DNA of 64,000 nt from Limnohabitans sp. T6-20 (GTDB taxonomy: Bacteria > Pseudomonadota > Gammaproteobacteria > Burkholderiales > Burkholderiaceae_C). The stretch is from the NCBI RefSeq assembly GCF_003063505.1, contig NZ_NERW01000003.1, positions 682,001-746,000 of the forward strand. The letters run 5' to 3'. This document shows positions 63,161 to 64,000 of the stretch, one piece after another. Under the pieces are notes generated by a model, which saw only the letters and a list, made by a program, of their open reading frames with translations, did not search any database and had not been told where the DNA came from. The position numbers and the translations under genes are program-made. Every line of letters starts with the position of its first letter. Position 1 is the first letter of the stretch.

Positions 63161-64000
63161 TTACTTGCGAGCGGCCAGAACTTCAGCCGGTTGCACGATT
63201 TGGCCGGTCTTGTTGGACCAGTTGTTCTTGGTGTACGTGATCACGGCGGCGATCTCGGTATCAGACAACTGCTTCCAGGCGGGCATGGCACCGTTGTTCT
63301 GACCATTCAGCAACACAGCCACTTGCTTGGACTTGTCGGCATCCAGGACAACAGCCGAACCGTCGAGAGGCTTGATCGGGCCAGCGCCCTTGCCGTTGGC
63401 CTGGTGGCAAGCAGCACAGTTGGCCGCATAGACTTTTTCGCCACGCTTGGACAAATCGTCCAATGCCCAGACTTTGCTTGGATCGTCGGCTTTGGCAGAT
63501 TGCTTTTTCTTCTCAGCCACAACCCAAGCGGCGTAGTCTTCAGCAGACAACACTTTCACGTGGATGGGCATGTAGGCGTGCTCTTTGCCGCACAACTCTT
63601 GGCATTGGCCGTAAAAGTCGCCTGTTTTTTCAGCGCGGAACCAAGTGTCACGCACGAAACCAGGGATGGCATCTTGCTTGATACCAAAAGCAGGAACAGC
63701 AAACGCATGGATAACGTCGTTGGCCGTGGTGATCACGCGCACTTTTTGGCCAACAGGAACCACCAATGGATAGTCCACCTTGAGCAAGTAGTTGTCACCT
63801 TCAGGCTTGCCTGCATCGGACATGGCGCGCTGCGTAGAGTCGAGCGTGGAGATGTAGCTCAGGCCCTCGCCCTCGCCCTTGATGTAGTCGTAACCCCATT
63901 TCCACTGGTAACCCGTGGCCTTGATGGTCAAGTCGGCGTTGGTGGTGTCCTTCTGAGCAACCAACACCTTGGTCGCTGGCAAAGCCATCAGGATCACGAT
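63161..64000 (-). CDS. ctaC: Cytochrome c oxidase subunit II with fused cytochrome c (partial)
   Basis: The C-terminal ~280 residues are in the window; the N-terminus with its membrane spans runs past base 64000. The CuA site ([12 protein letters not shown] with the upstream HAFAVP) lies near 97-145 of the visible part, and a C-terminal mono-heme cytochrome c domain has CAACH and the distal Met in NNGAMPAW. The fused heme domain is typical of caa3-like/Comamonadaceae aa3 oxidases. First gene of the cta run, with ctaD next. Confidence 0.95.
   Translation of the reverse strand: MVILMALPATKVLVAQKDTTNADLTIKATGYQWKWGYDYIKGEGEGLSYISTLDSTQRAMSDAGKPEGDNYLLKVDYPLVVPVGQKVRVITTANDVIHAFAVPAFGIKQDAIPGFVRDTWFRAEKTGDFYGQCQELCGKEHAYMPIHVKVLSAEDYAAWVVAEKKKQSAKADDPSKVWALDDLSKRGEKVYAANCAACHQANGKGAGPIKPLDGSAVVLDADKSKQVAVLLNGQNNGAMPAWKQLSDTEIAAVITYTKNNWSNKTGQIVQPAEVLAARK

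Overview
The window looks like chromosome from a betaproteobacterium of the order Burkholderiales, most likely Comamonadaceae (Limnohabitans/Rhodoferax/Polaromonas-like). This rests on gene order and families: several Bug-type tripartite tricarboxylate transporter (TTT) receptors, a ctaC-ctaD-small assembly protein-ctaG-DUF2970-ctaE / surf1-ctaA-ctaB-SCO cluster, ftsK-lolA-rarA, ribF-ileS-lspA, rsmD-coaD, and an rpoH preceded by a CIRCE element. The DNA is GC-rich by eye, except for an AT-richer patch around 25.4-27.65 kb. No rRNA, tRNA, CRISPR array, prophage or intact insertion sequence was recognised.

Layout. 0-4 kb: the tail of a Bug receptor gene, then a livHMGF branched-chain amino-acid/amide ABC transporter operon on the minus strand. 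4-10.5 kb: ftsK-lolA-rarA (minus), trxB (plus), then rpmB-rpmG behind a long leader. 10.5-16.8 kb: acyl-lipid desaturase, rsmB, a DUF1653 gene, purN, and a paired (probably heteromeric) acyl-CoA dehydrogenase operon. 16.8-23.4 kb: a secreted ATP-dependent DNA ligase (LigE type), an HNH nuclease, then ribF-ileS-lspA. 23.4-27.65 kb: quinone oxidoreductase, an EamA exporter, and a small atypical island holding a HEPN-like protein and a polytopic coiled-coil membrane protein. 27.65-35 kb: a tctB-tctA permease pair and a five-gene minus-strand operon Bug receptor-gamma-glutamyltransferase-alpha/beta hydrolase-EamA exporter-SDR. 35-39.3 kb: lolC-lolD-tatD-uracil/hypoxanthine glycosylase-spermidine-synthase-like operon. 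39.3-46.5 kb: acid phosphatase lipoprotein, sulfhydrylase (MetY/Z), CoA-binding protein, MFS exporter, RpfE-like protein and recJ. 46.5-54.1 kb: rsmD-coaD, a small Ala/Lys-rich exported protein, hemerythrin, a pair of M16 peptidases divergent from ftsY, and rpoH with a perfect CIRCE operator. 54.1-64 kb: another Bug receptor, then the whole aa3-type cytochrome c oxidase structural and assembly cluster, running off the window inside ctaC.

Functional themes are envelope and respiratory biogenesis (Lol lipoprotein export, LspA, FtsY targeting, cytochrome oxidase with heme A synthesis and copper insertion), translation (L28, L33, IleRS, RsmB, RsmD) and uptake of organic acids and amides (Liv, TTT). 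The most notable non-genic signal is a family of REP-like palindromes (TGTGGGAG head, GCGAA or GCCGAA tail) at 16.8, 23.2-23.4 and 46.4-46.5 kb with a divergent relative at 41.75 kb. Others are the HrcA-type operator on rpoH, a 66-nt near-perfect hairpin between trxB and rpmB, and a near-identical 15-nt direct repeat bracketing one gene of the atypical island.
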